NCBI RefSeq assembly: GCF_019052805.1
Contig: NZ_JAHQRJ010000001.1
Span: forward strand, 3,286,001 to 3,350,000
Direction: 5' to 3'
DNA: 64,000 nucleotides
Source: Noviherbaspirillum sp. L7-7A
GTDB lineage: Bacteria; Pseudomonadota; Gammaproteobacteria; Burkholderiales; Burkholderiaceae_D
Shown here one piece after another: positions 27,984-36,479 of this stretch. Numbering within the stretch: position 1 is the first letter of the stretch; every line of letters begins with the position of its first letter. A program made the position numbers and the translations under genes. Under the pieces are notes generated by a model that was given only the letters and a program-made list of their open reading frames with translations, was not told the origin of the DNA and searched no databases.

Positions 27984-29027
27984 GGCTTTGTTGCGCAAAT
28001 CGGGCAGCCAAGCGCATTGGCAGCAATTCGGGTAGGCTGGGTGCATGAAACCCGCTGCTCGGAAGTACCAAACGACGAACTGGAAAGCCTATAACGCGGC
28101 ATTAAAGGCGCGTGGCTCTCTGCTGATCTGGCTCGATCCCACTATGAACTGGCACGGCCAGGCAAACGGTAAGCGTGGACGAAGTCCAACCTTTAGTGAC
28201 GAAGCCATTCAGTTCTGTCTGAGTATCAAATGCCTGTTCAGCTTGCCGCTACGCCAGGCCATGGGCATGACGCAAAGCTTGCTGCAATTGACAGGCCTCG
28301 ACTGGCCCGTCCCCGACTACAGCACGATAAGCCGCCGGCAAAAGAAATTGCGCGTTGCCATCGAAGTCATGCCCACCACGACCGGCCTGCACCTGCTGGT
28401 CGATAGCACCGGCATCAAGATGCTGGGCGAAGGCGAATGGAAGACCAGGAAGCATGGCGCTGATTACCGCCGCCAATGGCGCAAAGTCCATCTTGGCATT
28501 GATGCTTCCACACTCGAGATTCGCGCGATGGAAGTGACGGACAACAGTATCGGCGATGCGCCTATGTTGCCCAACCTATTGGGTCAGATTCCTCCAGAAG
28601 AGCTGCTCGCCAGCGTCAGTGGTGATGGCGCTTACGATACGAAGGGCTGCCATGAAGCCATCGCACGACGTCAGGCCGATGCCATAATCCCGATCCGGAA
28701 AAATGCCAAGCTATGGAAGATGAATCGCATTGGTGCCACGGCACGAAATGAGATTCTACGAGCGACACGCCGACTGGGCCGAACGATCTGGAAGAAATGG
28801 AGTGGCTATCACCGACGAAGTTTGGTCGAGACTAAGATGCGCTGCTTCAAGCTACTTGGCGAACGCATCATGGCCCGTGACTTTGATCGGCAAGTCGCTG
28901 AATTACAGGTCCGTGCCGCTGTGCTGAATCGCTTTACGCGCCTTGGCACGCCAATTACGGTCGCTATGCCATAAATCCATCTACAGCAAGGTTAACTCGT
29001 CCCTTACTTTATTTCTGCAACAGAGCC
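27984..29027 (+). mobile_element. IS5-family (IS903 group) insertion sequence
   Basis: 1044 bases bounded by imperfect 17-base terminal inverted repeats. The left end is GGCTTTGTTGCGCAAAT (27984-28000), the right end, inverted, is GGCTCTGTTGCAGAAAT (29011-29027); 14 of 17 match. The ends and length agree with IS903 (about 1057 bases, ends starting GGCTTTGTTG). It carries one transposase gene. The 9 bases on each side (GATTGCTAT and CCTGTGGAG) are not a target duplication. It splits a tpsA gene. Confidence 0.92.
28045..28974 (+). CDS. IS903-group transposase
   Basis: A 309-residue DDE transposase of the IS5 family. It opens with the IS903-type TTNWKAYNAALKARGSLLIWLD. The catalytic core shows LLVDSTGIKMLGEGEWKTRKHG (first Asp), VSGDGAYDTKGCHEAI (second Asp) and WSGYHRRSLVETKMRCFK (the Y-(2)-R-(3)-E motif with Glu). 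It appears full length with no frameshift, so the copy may be active. It fills most of the element. Confidence 0.95.
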   Translation: MKPAARKYQTTNWKAYNAALKARGSLLIWLDPTMNWHGQANGKRGRSPTFSDEAIQFCLSIKCLFSLPLRQAMGMTQSLLQLTGLDWPVPDYSTISRRQKKLRVAIEVMPTTTGLHLLVDSTGIKMLGEGEWKTRKHGADYRRQWRKVHLGIDASTLEIRAMEVTDNSIGDAPMLPNLLGQIPPEELLASVSGDGAYDTKGCHEAIARRQADAIIPIRKNAKLWKMNRIGATARNEILRATRRLGRTIWKKWSGYHRRSLVETKMRCFKLLGERIMARDFDRQVAELQVRAAVLNRFTRLGTPITVAMP

Positions 29028-29989
29028 CCTGTGGAGACCCGTGCAGCAGATGCATGGACCGTACCGCCGGGGCCGTCTGTCGCAGATGCATCCAAAGTGC
29101 CATTAAGGTTGACTACGCCGCGCTGGGAATCGGCAAGCAATTCTATTTTGCCTTTTACATTGCTCAATGTTTTTGCTTCAATGACGCCGGTATTATTAAC
29201 TACTGCATGTTTGCCTAAATCGTCCACGCCGTTTGCCACAAGGGAAATCGTACCGCCAGCTGCCTTGATTTTTCCGGAGTTTTCTACAAGAGCATTAGCA
29301 GTTTCCCGATTGATCGCATAACTGATCAGCGAATTTTTGGAAAAATAAACAGCAGCCTGGTCACCGGCACCCATCAGTACTCGCCCTCCTGACGCATCCA
29401 GGTCGCCACTGTTTTTGACTTCATCAGAAAGAAAAACAATATAACCGCCTTCCGCGGCAGTCACAGATCCCGAGTTTTTTACCGAAGTTGGCAGGCTGGA
29501 AGTTTTGGAAAACTGAAAATTTCCATCCATAAAGTTCTTGTCTGATATACCCAGGGTACTGGCTACAATGCCTCCGGCATTAATTTGTGCACCCTCACCC
29601 AACAGCACCCCATTGGGGTTGACAATAAATACCTGGCCATTCGCAGTCAACCTCCCATTAATCAAACTCGCGTCCAGTCCTGTTACGCGGTTCAGTATCA
29701 GGGAAGAACTTGAAGGCTGAATGAAGTTGACCGTTTCTCCCGATGCGATGCCAAACTGCTGCCAGTTAATGATAGCCTTGTCAGTCGCCTGCCTGATCTC
29801 CATGCCACGGTGGTTGTTAACGACATCAATAGAACCCGAAGCAATTAAGGGACCTTGTGGTAACGCGCTTGCATTCGACGTGTAAAGCGATGCAAAAGCC
29901 AGAAAAATGGGCATTCTAAAACTCTGGTTTTTTTTTGTGGTTTTTATTTTTCTTGCGTTATTTTTTTTAAAAGCGCCTTTCTTTTTCAT
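29028..29989 (-). pseudogene. N-terminal fragment of TpsA-type filamentous haemagglutinin
   Basis: The 5' portion (about 320 codons) of the same exoprotein. A basic N-terminus and signal peptide (MKKKGAFKKNNARK..., cleavage near SNASA-LP) lead into the TPS secretion domain: DKAIINWQQFGIASGETVNF, LNRVTGLDASLINGRL, QVFIVNPNGVLLGEGAQINA with the NPNG motif, then beta-helix repeats (VKNSGSVTAAEGGYIVFLS). At the IS junction the frame runs into TAA inside the element. The start ATG at 29989 is preceded by AAGGAG. No tpsB transporter gene is present in the window. Confidence 0.88.
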
Positions 29990-30206
29990 GATGTTTCTCC
30001 TTAATAAGGACGAGGATGATGAAACCGTTGTTCGTCCGAATTTAAGTTCTTACTTCTAAGGCAAGAACAATCATTAGCTTCAAAAAACTTAAAGACCTCT
30101 TTATAGAACGGGTAACCGATTATTGGAGATCAATATTCCGATCATCGTTTATACTGATTGCTTGTCGGTACCATAAGTATTGAATCGCGATTTAAAGGGA
30201 ACATGA

Positions 30207-31313
30207 ATGAAGACGAAAGCAGCAATTGCCTGGAAAGCCGGTGCGCCGCTGACCATCGAGGACGTTGACTTGCAAGGACCCAAAGCGGGTGAAGTGCTTA
30301 TCGAGGTCAAGGCGACAGGCATCTGTCACACCGATTACTACACCTTGTCGGGTGCGGACCCCGAAGGCATTTTTCCTTCCATTCTCGGACATGAGGGCGC
30401 CGGCATCGTGGTCGACGTCGGTCCGGATGTAAAGTCCTTGCGGGCCGGTGATCATGTCATTCCGCTCTATACGCCGGAATGCCGCCAGTGCAAATTCTGC
30501 CTGTCGCAGAAAACCAATCTCTGCCAGGCAATCCGTGCCACTCAGGGCAGGGGACTCATGCCGGACGCGACCTCGCGTTTTTCCCTTGATGGCAAACCGG
30601 TTTTTCATTACATGGGTACGTCGACCTTTGCCAACCATATTGTCGTACCGGAGATTGCCGTTGCAAAAATCAGGTCGGATGCACCCTTCGACAAGGTTTG
30701 TTATATCGGATGCGGCGTTACCACGGGCGTGGGCGCGGTGCTGTTTACGGCCAAGGTCGAGGCAGGGGCGAATGTGGTGGTATTCGGGCTTGGCGGCATC
30801 GGCCTGAATGTCATCCAGGCAGCGAAAATGGTGGGCGCAAACGGGATTATCGGTGTCGATCTCAATCCGGAGCGGGAGGCGATGGCGCGCAAGTTCGGCA
30901 TGACGCATTTCGTCAATCCAGGCAATGTCGAGAATGTCGTCGATCACATCATCGAGCTCACCGACGGCGGCGCCGACTATTCCTTCGAATGCATAGGCAA
31001 TACGACTACCATGCGGCAGTCGCTGGAGTGCTGTCACAAGGGCTGGGGCCAGTCCATCATCATCGGTGTGGCTGCAGCAGGCGAGGAAATCAGTACCCGG
31101 CCATTCCAGCTGGTCACAGGCAGGGTGTGGAAGGGTTCCGCCTTTGGCGGCGCACGGGGGCGTACCGATGTGCCGAAGATCGTCGACTGGTATATGGAAG
31201 GCAAGCTGAACATCGACGACCTGATTACGCATACCTTGCCGCTGGACCGGATCAACGAAGGCTTCGATCTGATGAAGCGGGGCGAGTCGATCCGTTCGGT
31301 AGTGCTTTACTGA
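30207..31313 (+). CDS. frmA: S-(hydroxymethyl)glutathione dehydrogenase / class III alcohol dehydrogenase
   Basis: Oxidises the formaldehyde-glutathione adduct (and S-nitrosoglutathione) using NAD. It is 368 residues. Catalytic zinc ligands lie in CHTDYYTLSG and GHEGAG, and the structural zinc four-cysteine loop is PECRQCKFCLSQKTNLC. The Rossmann motif is FGLGGIGLNVIQAAK. FECIGNTTTMRQSLECCHKGWG and the class III marker region AFGGARGRTDVP are present. AAAGGGA precedes the ATG at 30207. No frmR or S-formylglutathione hydrolase gene adjoins. Confidence 0.97.
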   Translation: MKTKAAIAWKAGAPLTIEDVDLQGPKAGEVLIEVKATGICHTDYYTLSGADPEGIFPSILGHEGAGIVVDVGPDVKSLRAGDHVIPLYTPECRQCKFCLSQKTNLCQAIRATQGRGLMPDATSRFSLDGKPVFHYMGTSTFANHIVVPEIAVAKIRSDAPFDKVCYIGCGVTTGVGAVLFTAKVEAGANVVVFGLGGIGLNVIQAAKMVGANGIIGVDLNPEREAMARKFGMTHFVNPGNVENVVDHIIELTDGGADYSFECIGNTTTMRQSLECCHKGWGQSIIIGVAAAGEEISTRPFQLVTGRVWKGSAFGGARGRTDVPKIVDWYMEGKLNIDDLITHTLPLDRINEGFDLMKRGESIRSVVLY

Positions 31314-31365
31314 AGATGACACATCCCTTGGGTAAGCGGCCGGCAGCAACGGGGAAGGGCATGCC

Positions 31366-32244
31366 ATGACGCTACCAATGCGCGATGGCGTGGCCCCCAG
31401 CTTTGTCATTTTGCCGGCAGGTTGCAATGGCAACCTGCTCGACTTCCTGACGCAGCAGTTTCCGGCTGTCCCGCGCCCGGTGTGGGAAAGCCGCCTGGCC
31501 CGTGGCGAAGTGGTGGACGATCGTGGCATGCCCATGCGGACCGATACGGCCTGCCGGCAGAATGCCAAGATTTTTTACTATCGCGAGCTGCCGCCGGAAA
31601 CCCCGATTCCCTTCGAGGAAACCATACTGCATGCAGATGCGCACCTCCTGGTGGTCGACAAGCCGCACTTTCTTCCGGTCACGCCTAGCGGACGATTTTT
31701 GCAGGAAACCCTGCTGGTTCGGCTCAGGCGCAAGACCGGGCTGGCGCATTTGTCGCCCATTCACAGGCTGGATCGGGAAACCGCTGGCGTGATGCTGTTT
31801 TCAGTCGACCCGGCCAGCCGCGGGCAATACCAGTCGCTGTTCCAGCGGAGGGCGGTCAGCAAGGTGTATGAAGCGCTTGCCGACCCGCTGCCCGATGTCG
31901 ACTTCCCGTTGACCTACCGCAGCCGGATGGTGGACGGGACGCCTTTCTTCCGCATGACGGAAGTTCCTGGCGAGCCGAATTCGGAAACCGTGATTACGCC
32001 AATCGAAACTTGTGGCGACCATGTGCTGTATCGCCTGGAGCCGTTGACCGGCCGCAAACACCAGCTGCGGCTGCATATGGCCAGTCTGGGCATCCCCATC
32101 GTCAATGATGCGTTTTATCCCGATGCCTTGCCATGCAAGGCGGACGATGTGTCTTCGCCGTTGAAGCTGTTGTCCCGTTCAGTACGCTTCATCGATCCTC
32201 TGAGCGGCGAGACCAGGCATTTCGCCAGCCAGCTGGTGCTGTAG
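31366..32244 (+). CDS. RluA-family pseudouridine synthase
   Basis: Isomerises uridine to pseudouridine in rRNA or tRNA. It is 292 residues with no S4 domain. The catalytic motif is HLSPIHRLDRETAGVMLFS, with the Asp in HRLDRETAG. VDKPHFLPVTPSG and the late LTGRKHQLRLHMASLGIPIVNDAFYP match the family. An in-frame start at 31366 follows the frmA stop by 52 bases, so co-transcription with frmA is possible. The exact target cannot be read from the sequence. Confidence 0.93.
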   Translation: MTLPMRDGVAPSFVILPAGCNGNLLDFLTQQFPAVPRPVWESRLARGEVVDDRGMPMRTDTACRQNAKIFYYRELPPETPIPFEETILHADAHLLVVDKPHFLPVTPSGRFLQETLLVRLRRKTGLAHLSPIHRLDRETAGVMLFSVDPASRGQYQSLFQRRAVSKVYEALADPLPDVDFPLTYRSRMVDGTPFFRMTEVPGEPNSETVITPIETCGDHVLYRLEPLTGRKHQLRLHMASLGIPIVNDAFYPDALPCKADDVSSPLKLLSRSVRFIDPLSGETRHFASQLVL

Positions 32245-32286
32245 GGTGGGCGCCAGGCAACTGCAAGACTTCCTCCGGCTGACTTT

Positions 32287-33477
32287 ATGAAACATGCAAC
32301 ATCGATTCCCCCCACCGCTGTTCTGGCTCTGTCGCTGGCCGCCTTTGGCAGCGGCATGTCGCTGCGTTTAACGGATGCTCAGCTACCGCGCCTGGCAGCG
32401 GATTTTGGCGTATCCTTGGCCAGCGCTTCGGATGTCATCACCTGTTTTTCGGTCGCTTATGGCATATCGCAGCTGTTTTTCGGCCCGTTGGGAGACCGGT
32501 TCGGAAAATACCTGGTGATCGCCTGGGCAAGCGCTTGCTGCGCGATGACCGCATTACTCTGCGCAATTGCGCCTAATTTTCCTCTGCTGCTGGCAGCACG
32601 TTTTCTGGCCGGCGCTACCGCGGCTGCCTTGATTCCCCTTTCGATGGCATGGATAGGCGACGTCATTGCGTATGAAGACCGGCAACCGGTGCTCGCACGA
32701 TTTTTGATCGGGCAGATCCTTGGCGTATCGGCAGGGGTATTCGTCGGCGGAATGGCTGCGGATTACCTGAACTGGCGTATTCCGTTTTTTGGCATTGCCA
32801 TGGGCTTTGTACTGATCAGCCTGAAGCTGTTTTCCCTGAACAGAAGGCTGCCGGAACATGCGAGACAAACGGTGCAGGGAGAAGGGGCCGCCGGACGCCG
32901 GATGATGCGTGAGTTTTCGCAGGTGTTGTCAGGAAAATGGGCGCGAATCGTGCTCGCAACGGTATTTCTGGAAGGCCTCTTCCTGTACGGTGCATTTGCG
33001 TTCATCGCTACCCACGTCCATGTGGTCCACGGCTTGCCCTTGTCGAAGGCGGGCTTGCTGGTCATGCTCTTCGGGTTTGGCGGCGTGTTGTTCGCCACGG
33101 CCGCGAGAACGCTGGTGCGCCGGCTTGGGGAGGCCGGACTGACGCTCTGGGGCGGCATGATTGCCTCCTTGTCGCTGCTGGGCATCGGCATAGGGCCACA
33201 CTGGATCTGGGCGCTTCCCGGCTGCTTCTTTGCTGGCGTGGGCTTTTACATGCTGCACAACACCTTGCAAATCAATGCCACGCAGATGGCGCCCGAACGC
33301 CGTGGCGCCGCCGTGTCGGCGTTTGCATCCTGCTTCTTCATCGGGCAGTCTGCCGGCGTTGGAATGGCCGGCCTGCTGGCCGATTACAGCAGTACAACCA
33401 CCGTTCTCATCCTTGGTGCGGTGGGATTGCTGACGCTGTCATTGAATTTCAGTCGACTGCAAAGAAAAAAGCCATAA
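32287..33477 (+). CDS. MFS transporter (12-TM drug/metabolite type)
   Basis: A 396-residue polytopic protein with about 12 hydrophobic segments. The loop 2-3 motif A is GPLGDRFGKYLVIAWAS. The fourth and fifth helices include AARFLAGATAAALIPLSMAWIGD and QILGVSAGVFVGGMAADYLNWR, with the antiporter-like motif C region. This resembles the DHA1 efflux family. It starts 42 bases after the pseudouridine synthase gene and may be co-transcribed. The substrate is unknown. Confidence 0.9.
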   Translation: MKHATSIPPTAVLALSLAAFGSGMSLRLTDAQLPRLAADFGVSLASASDVITCFSVAYGISQLFFGPLGDRFGKYLVIAWASACCAMTALLCAIAPNFPLLLAARFLAGATAAALIPLSMAWIGDVIAYEDRQPVLARFLIGQILGVSAGVFVGGMAADYLNWRIPFFGIAMGFVLISLKLFSLNRRLPEHARQTVQGEGAAGRRMMREFSQVLSGKWARIVLATVFLEGLFLYGAFAFIATHVHVVHGLPLSKAGLLVMLFGFGGVLFATAARTLVRRLGEAGLTLWGGMIASLSLLGIGIGPHWIWALPGCFFAGVGFYMLHNTLQINATQMAPERRGAAVSAFASCFFIGQSAGVGMAGLLADYSSTTTVLILGAVGLLTLSLNFSRLQRKKP

Positions 33478-33510
33478 AAAATGCCCCTCTAGACTATTGT
33501 CCGAGGGGCT
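33476..33510 (-). terminator. Intrinsic terminator for the leftward small membrane-protein gene
   Basis: Read leftward, GCCCCTC and GAGGGGC form a 7-base stem followed by ATTTTTT. The T-run lies on the minus strand only, so it ends transcription coming from the 33634-33939 gene; it also sits right at the end of the convergent MFS gene. Confidence 0.8.
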
Positions 33511-33633
33511 AACCTTCCCGAGTGGGAGGAGGAGACAACCTGAAAAAACATCTGACGCAGGCCAAAGTTTCTTTGATCGCTTCTACCTCAACCAGATTTA
33601 TTAATGTGAGAGAAGATTGCTTAACTAAATGAC

Positions 33634-33939
33634 TTAACCACGCGATGCAATCTGCCGCAGCTCGGCGGCCAGGTTAGGCTGGCTACGTTCGTATTCACAG
33701 GCCATGCTGTGCAACATGGCGATGCCACGCAGCTTTTGCGCGAAGCGACGCTCTTCCAGCGATTTGCGTGGTGCCATCAGCAGGATGGCAGCCTGGATCA
33801 GGCCCTTGAGCAGGGGTTTGAAAACCAGCAGCAGGGTAGCAAACAAGCTTACGCCAAGCAGCGGGCGCGCGGCGCCAGCGGCGACCCCGGCAAAGGAAAC
33901 TGCAGCTTCAAGCGGAAAGGCAATGGACATGAACGACAT
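33634..33939 (-). CDS. Small predicted membrane protein
   Basis: A 101-residue protein. Two hydrophobic stretches are seen: AAVSFAGVAAGAARPLLGVS with LFATLLLVF, and KGLIQAAILLMAP. A basic, helical cytoplasmic tail follows (RKSLEERRFAQKLRGIAMLH). GGGAG before the ATG at 33939 supports the start. I do not recognise a family. It has a 120-base 3' stretch ending in its own terminator. Confidence 0.65.
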   Translation of the reverse strand: MSFMSIAFPLEAAVSFAGVAAGAARPLLGVSLFATLLLVFKPLLKGLIQAAILLMAPRKSLEERRFAQKLRGIAMLHSMACEYERSQPNLAAELRQIASRG

Positions 33940-34097
33940 AAGGCAACTCCCGACCAGTTATTCTGTAAAAAATTTCTTCGAAACACTCATATGTTGCGAT
34001 GCAGTATAAGTAGGCATAAGATCGAAAGCCAATTTTCTGTTTGGATAGCCGTTATGTTTCTCATGAATAAGGTTTGGGCCAAAGAAGAGGTACGCGG

Positions 34098-35039
34098 GTG
34101 AGCTTCCTGAGCCTGGATCTGAATCTGTTGCGCGTCTTCGATGCTGTCATGAGCGAGCAGAACCTGACACGCGCGGCAAGTCGCCTGGCGATGACCCAGC
34201 CTGCGGTATCGAACGCCATCCGCCGCCTGCGTGATGCACTGAACGATGACATCGTGGTACGGACCGCGCATGGAGTGAAGCCGACACCCAGGGCGGAAAG
34301 CCTGTGGCCGGCAGTGCGCAGAGCGCTTGCGCAGTTGCAGGAAGCCGTGGCGCCCCATACCTTTGACGTCTCGCAGGCAACAGCGACCTTTCGGCTGGCG
34401 ATGGCCGATGCAACCGCCGCACTGGCATTACCTTCGCTTATGCGCGCCATTGAAAAGGAGGCGCCGGGCTTGAGCATCAGGATGATGCCGCTTACCACCC
34501 GTGAACCACGTCCGATGCTGCTGCGCGCGGACATCGACCTGGCCATCGGCTTCTTTCCGGGAGTGGTGGCGCAGCTTTCGGGAGAAGTGGCAACGGCAAT
34601 CAGGCACGAGCGCCTGTATTCCGGCAAATATGTGTGTGTAATGCGCCGGGATCATCCCCTGGCGAAAGGCCCGTTGACGGTGGACGATTATTGCCAGGCC
34701 AAGCATTTGCTCGTCAGTTTTTCAGGCCGGGCCAGGGGACTGGTGGACGATGCATTGGCCCGCATGGGGCGGGAACGCCGCATTCTGCTGACCGTGAATC
34801 AGTTTTTCACGGCAGGCCGGGTCGTCGCCAATTCCGACCTGATTACGGTGCTGCCGCGTCATTTGATTGCTTCCACCGGCATCAGCTACGAACTGGTTGA
34901 CCTCGAGCTGCCATTCGACATGCCTGATGTGCATGTGGACATGCTGTGGCATGAGCGCGATGCGCACAATCTGGCGCACAAGTGGATGCGCGAACATCTG
35001 ATGACCATGGCGGCAGAAGCTAGTCCCCATGCTGCTTAA
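34098..35039 (+). CDS. LysR-family transcriptional regulator
   Basis: A 313-residue regulator with an N-terminal winged HTH (LDLNLLRVFDAVMSEQNLTRAASRLAMTQPAVSNAIRRL) and a substrate-binding domain. The pattern (AMADATAALALPSLMRAIEK, LLRADIDLAIGFFP, VCVMRRDHPLA) is of the NodD/LinR/PcaQ-like subgroup. GTG at 34098 is preferred because AAGAGG lies 8 bases upstream; a TTG at 34074 is also in frame. Its last 20 bases overlap the convergent MFS gene. The inducer is unknown. Confidence 0.9.
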   Translation: MSFLSLDLNLLRVFDAVMSEQNLTRAASRLAMTQPAVSNAIRRLRDALNDDIVVRTAHGVKPTPRAESLWPAVRRALAQLQEAVAPHTFDVSQATATFRLAMADATAALALPSLMRAIEKEAPGLSIRMMPLTTREPRPMLLRADIDLAIGFFPGVVAQLSGEVATAIRHERLYSGKYVCVMRRDHPLAKGPLTVDDYCQAKHLLVSFSGRARGLVDDALARMGRERRILLTVNQFFTAGRVVANSDLITVLPRHLIASTGISYELVDLELPFDMPDVHVDMLWHERDAHNLAHKWMREHLMTMAAEASPHAA

Positions 35040-36204
35040 TGCTCCTGCGCCTGGCATGCCGCACAGCCACCCAGTAAGCCATGCTGGCCATCATGCTCAT
35101 TGCCAGCAGCAGCAGCATCGTGGATGTCTGCCCCAGGGTGGCCAGCGCCAGGGTAAAGCCGAATGGCGCCAGGGCCCGCGCAACGAATGCGGGCCGGGCC
35201 AGCCGGCCCAGCAGGGTGGTGTAATCATGGCGGCCATACAGCTCGGCGGGCACGATGCCCCGGACGATGGTCATTAATCCGTTGCTGATGCCATACAGCG
35301 CGGCCACAAGATAGGCCAGTTGCGTCGAGCCATCCAGCAGGAACAGCGCTGTCATTCCCAATATCATTGCCGCGAAGGTCATGGTGCCCACATGCACCGC
35401 GCGCGTGTTGCGGCCCATGCCCAGCTCCAGCAGTCGCCCGAGCACCTGGGTTGGCCCGACCAGCGCCGCAATCATGACCGCCTGTGCATCGCTCAGGCCA
35501 GCCGTGCGAAACATGCCGATCAGGTGTACTGACAATACCGACAGCACGAAGCTGCCCGCCGCAAAGGCAAGCGCCAGCCAGGCAATGTCAGGCGCCTGGT
35601 TCTCGATTGCAGGACGGTCAGGAAGGCTGCCGTGCTTGCGGCCGTTCGCTGGCAACAGGCACGCGTGCAGTGGCAGGCAGACGAGGATCTGCAGCAATGC
35701 ATAGAACAGCAGCGCCTGGCGCCATCCAGCCATGGCCATCAGGAATTGGGATACTGGCCAGGAAAGCGTGCTGGCAAAACCGCCAAACAAGGTTAATCCT
35801 GTGACAGAGCGCCGATAGGCGTCGCCTGCAATCTGGTTCAATGCCATGAAACCTGCGTCATATAAGCATGCGGACATCGCAAAACCAGCAAGGATGGCTG
35901 CGCCAAACAGGCTTAGAGGCCCGCTGGCGGCCGCAAGCAGGCACAAAGCCAGCATGGACAGGACAGACCCGGAGCACAGCACGGCGCGGGCGCCATGGGC
36001 TTCCATCAGCCTCGCGACTGCCGGCGCCGCCAAGCCCGAGATGGACAGGCTTAATGTAAAGGCGGCAAACAGCATGCTTGAACTGATCTGCAAGTCCTGT
36101 TGCATGCGCTCGCCAAGCACGGCAATCGGGTAATAAAGACTGCCCCAGGAAATGATCTGGGCAACGCCCAGGCCGCTCACGACGACCGTTAATGGGCGTT
36201 TCAT
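35020..36204 (-). CDS. MFS transporter
   Basis: A 394-residue, 12-segment MFS protein from the ATG at 36204. It begins TVVVSGLGVAQIISWGSLYYPIAVLGERM, a form seen in monocarboxylate/oxalate-formate-like MFS groups. It includes ALNQIAGDAYRRSVTGLTLFGGFASTLSWPVSQFL, a typical fifth-helix region of such proteins. An in-frame extension to 36309 is rejected because it has no conserved character and would enter the DnaA-box region. The substrate is unknown. Confidence 0.88.
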   Translation of the reverse strand: MKRPLTVVVSGLGVAQIISWGSLYYPIAVLGERMQQDLQISSSMLFAAFTLSLSISGLAAPAVARLMEAHGARAVLCSGSVLSMLALCLLAAASGPLSLFGAAILAGFAMSACLYDAGFMALNQIAGDAYRRSVTGLTLFGGFASTLSWPVSQFLMAMAGWRQALLFYALLQILVCLPLHACLLPANGRKHGSLPDRPAIENQAPDIAWLALAFAAGSFVLSVLSVHLIGMFRTAGLSDAQAVMIAALVGPTQVLGRLLELGMGRNTRAVHVGTMTFAAMILGMTALFLLDGSTQLAYLVAALYGISNGLMTIVRGIVPAELYGRHDYTTLLGRLARPAFVARALAPFGFTLALATLGQTSTMLLLLAMSMMASMAYWVAVRHARRRSIKQHGD

Positions 36205-36217
36205 CCATGCTCCGCGA

Positions 36218-36260
36218 TGTGGATAAGGCTTTGGATAAGCTGTGCAGCTTGTGGGGATAA
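36218..36260 (-). promoter_or_regulatory. Three consecutive DnaA-type boxes
   Basis: TGTGGATAA (36218), TTTGGATAA (36230) and TGGGGATAA (36252) all point the same way within 43 bases; the first is exact and the others differ at one position each from the 9-mer consensus. Confidence 0.65.
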
Positions 36261-36373
36261 AACCGTCTTTGCGCCGGACAGGATTCTTGTACAGAATCGC
36301 CCACTGCAAAATACAGGGCTTATGCAGGATTTATGAAATTTCCAAGTGGTTGATTTCATGAATTTTTTTATTG

Positions 36374-36382
36374 TTATCCACA
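36374..36382 (+). promoter_or_regulatory. DnaA box (exact) in an AT-rich run
   Basis: An exact TTATCCACA sits inside AATTTTTTTATTG...CAATAATGG, opposite in direction to the three boxes at 36218-36260. Confidence 0.65.
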
Positions 36383-36479
36383 ATAATGGGCATGCGTTAA
36401 CAACTACTACTATTCGTATACAAAAACCTTGATTAAATAAACAGCGCAAACCTGAAGCAGGGGGGGTTAACAAACGGCC

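Larger units (their letters stand above)
36205..36479. other. AT-rich intergenic region with clustered DnaA boxes (candidate oriC, left part)
   Basis: 275 bases between the MFS and nucleosidase genes, clearly AT-richer than the surroundings. DnaA-type boxes are TGTGGATAA at 36218-36226 (exact), TTTGGATAA at 36230-36238 (one mismatch; inverse TTATCCAAA), TGGGGATAA at 36252-36260 (one mismatch) and TTATCCACA at 36374-36382 (exact). An AT-rich run surrounds the last box, GTTAAC occurs at 36396 and 36466, and ATGAAAT/ATTTCAT form an inverted repeat at 36333-36359. No gene was found. Together with 37251-37546 this looks like an origin of replication. Confidence 0.6.

Noticed and set aside
25813-29989. 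A contact-dependent inhibition (CdiA/CdiI) system
   Set aside because: The exoprotein is short, has no VENN or toxin C-terminus, ends in a Pro/Ser linker, and no cdiB or immunity-like gene is evident.
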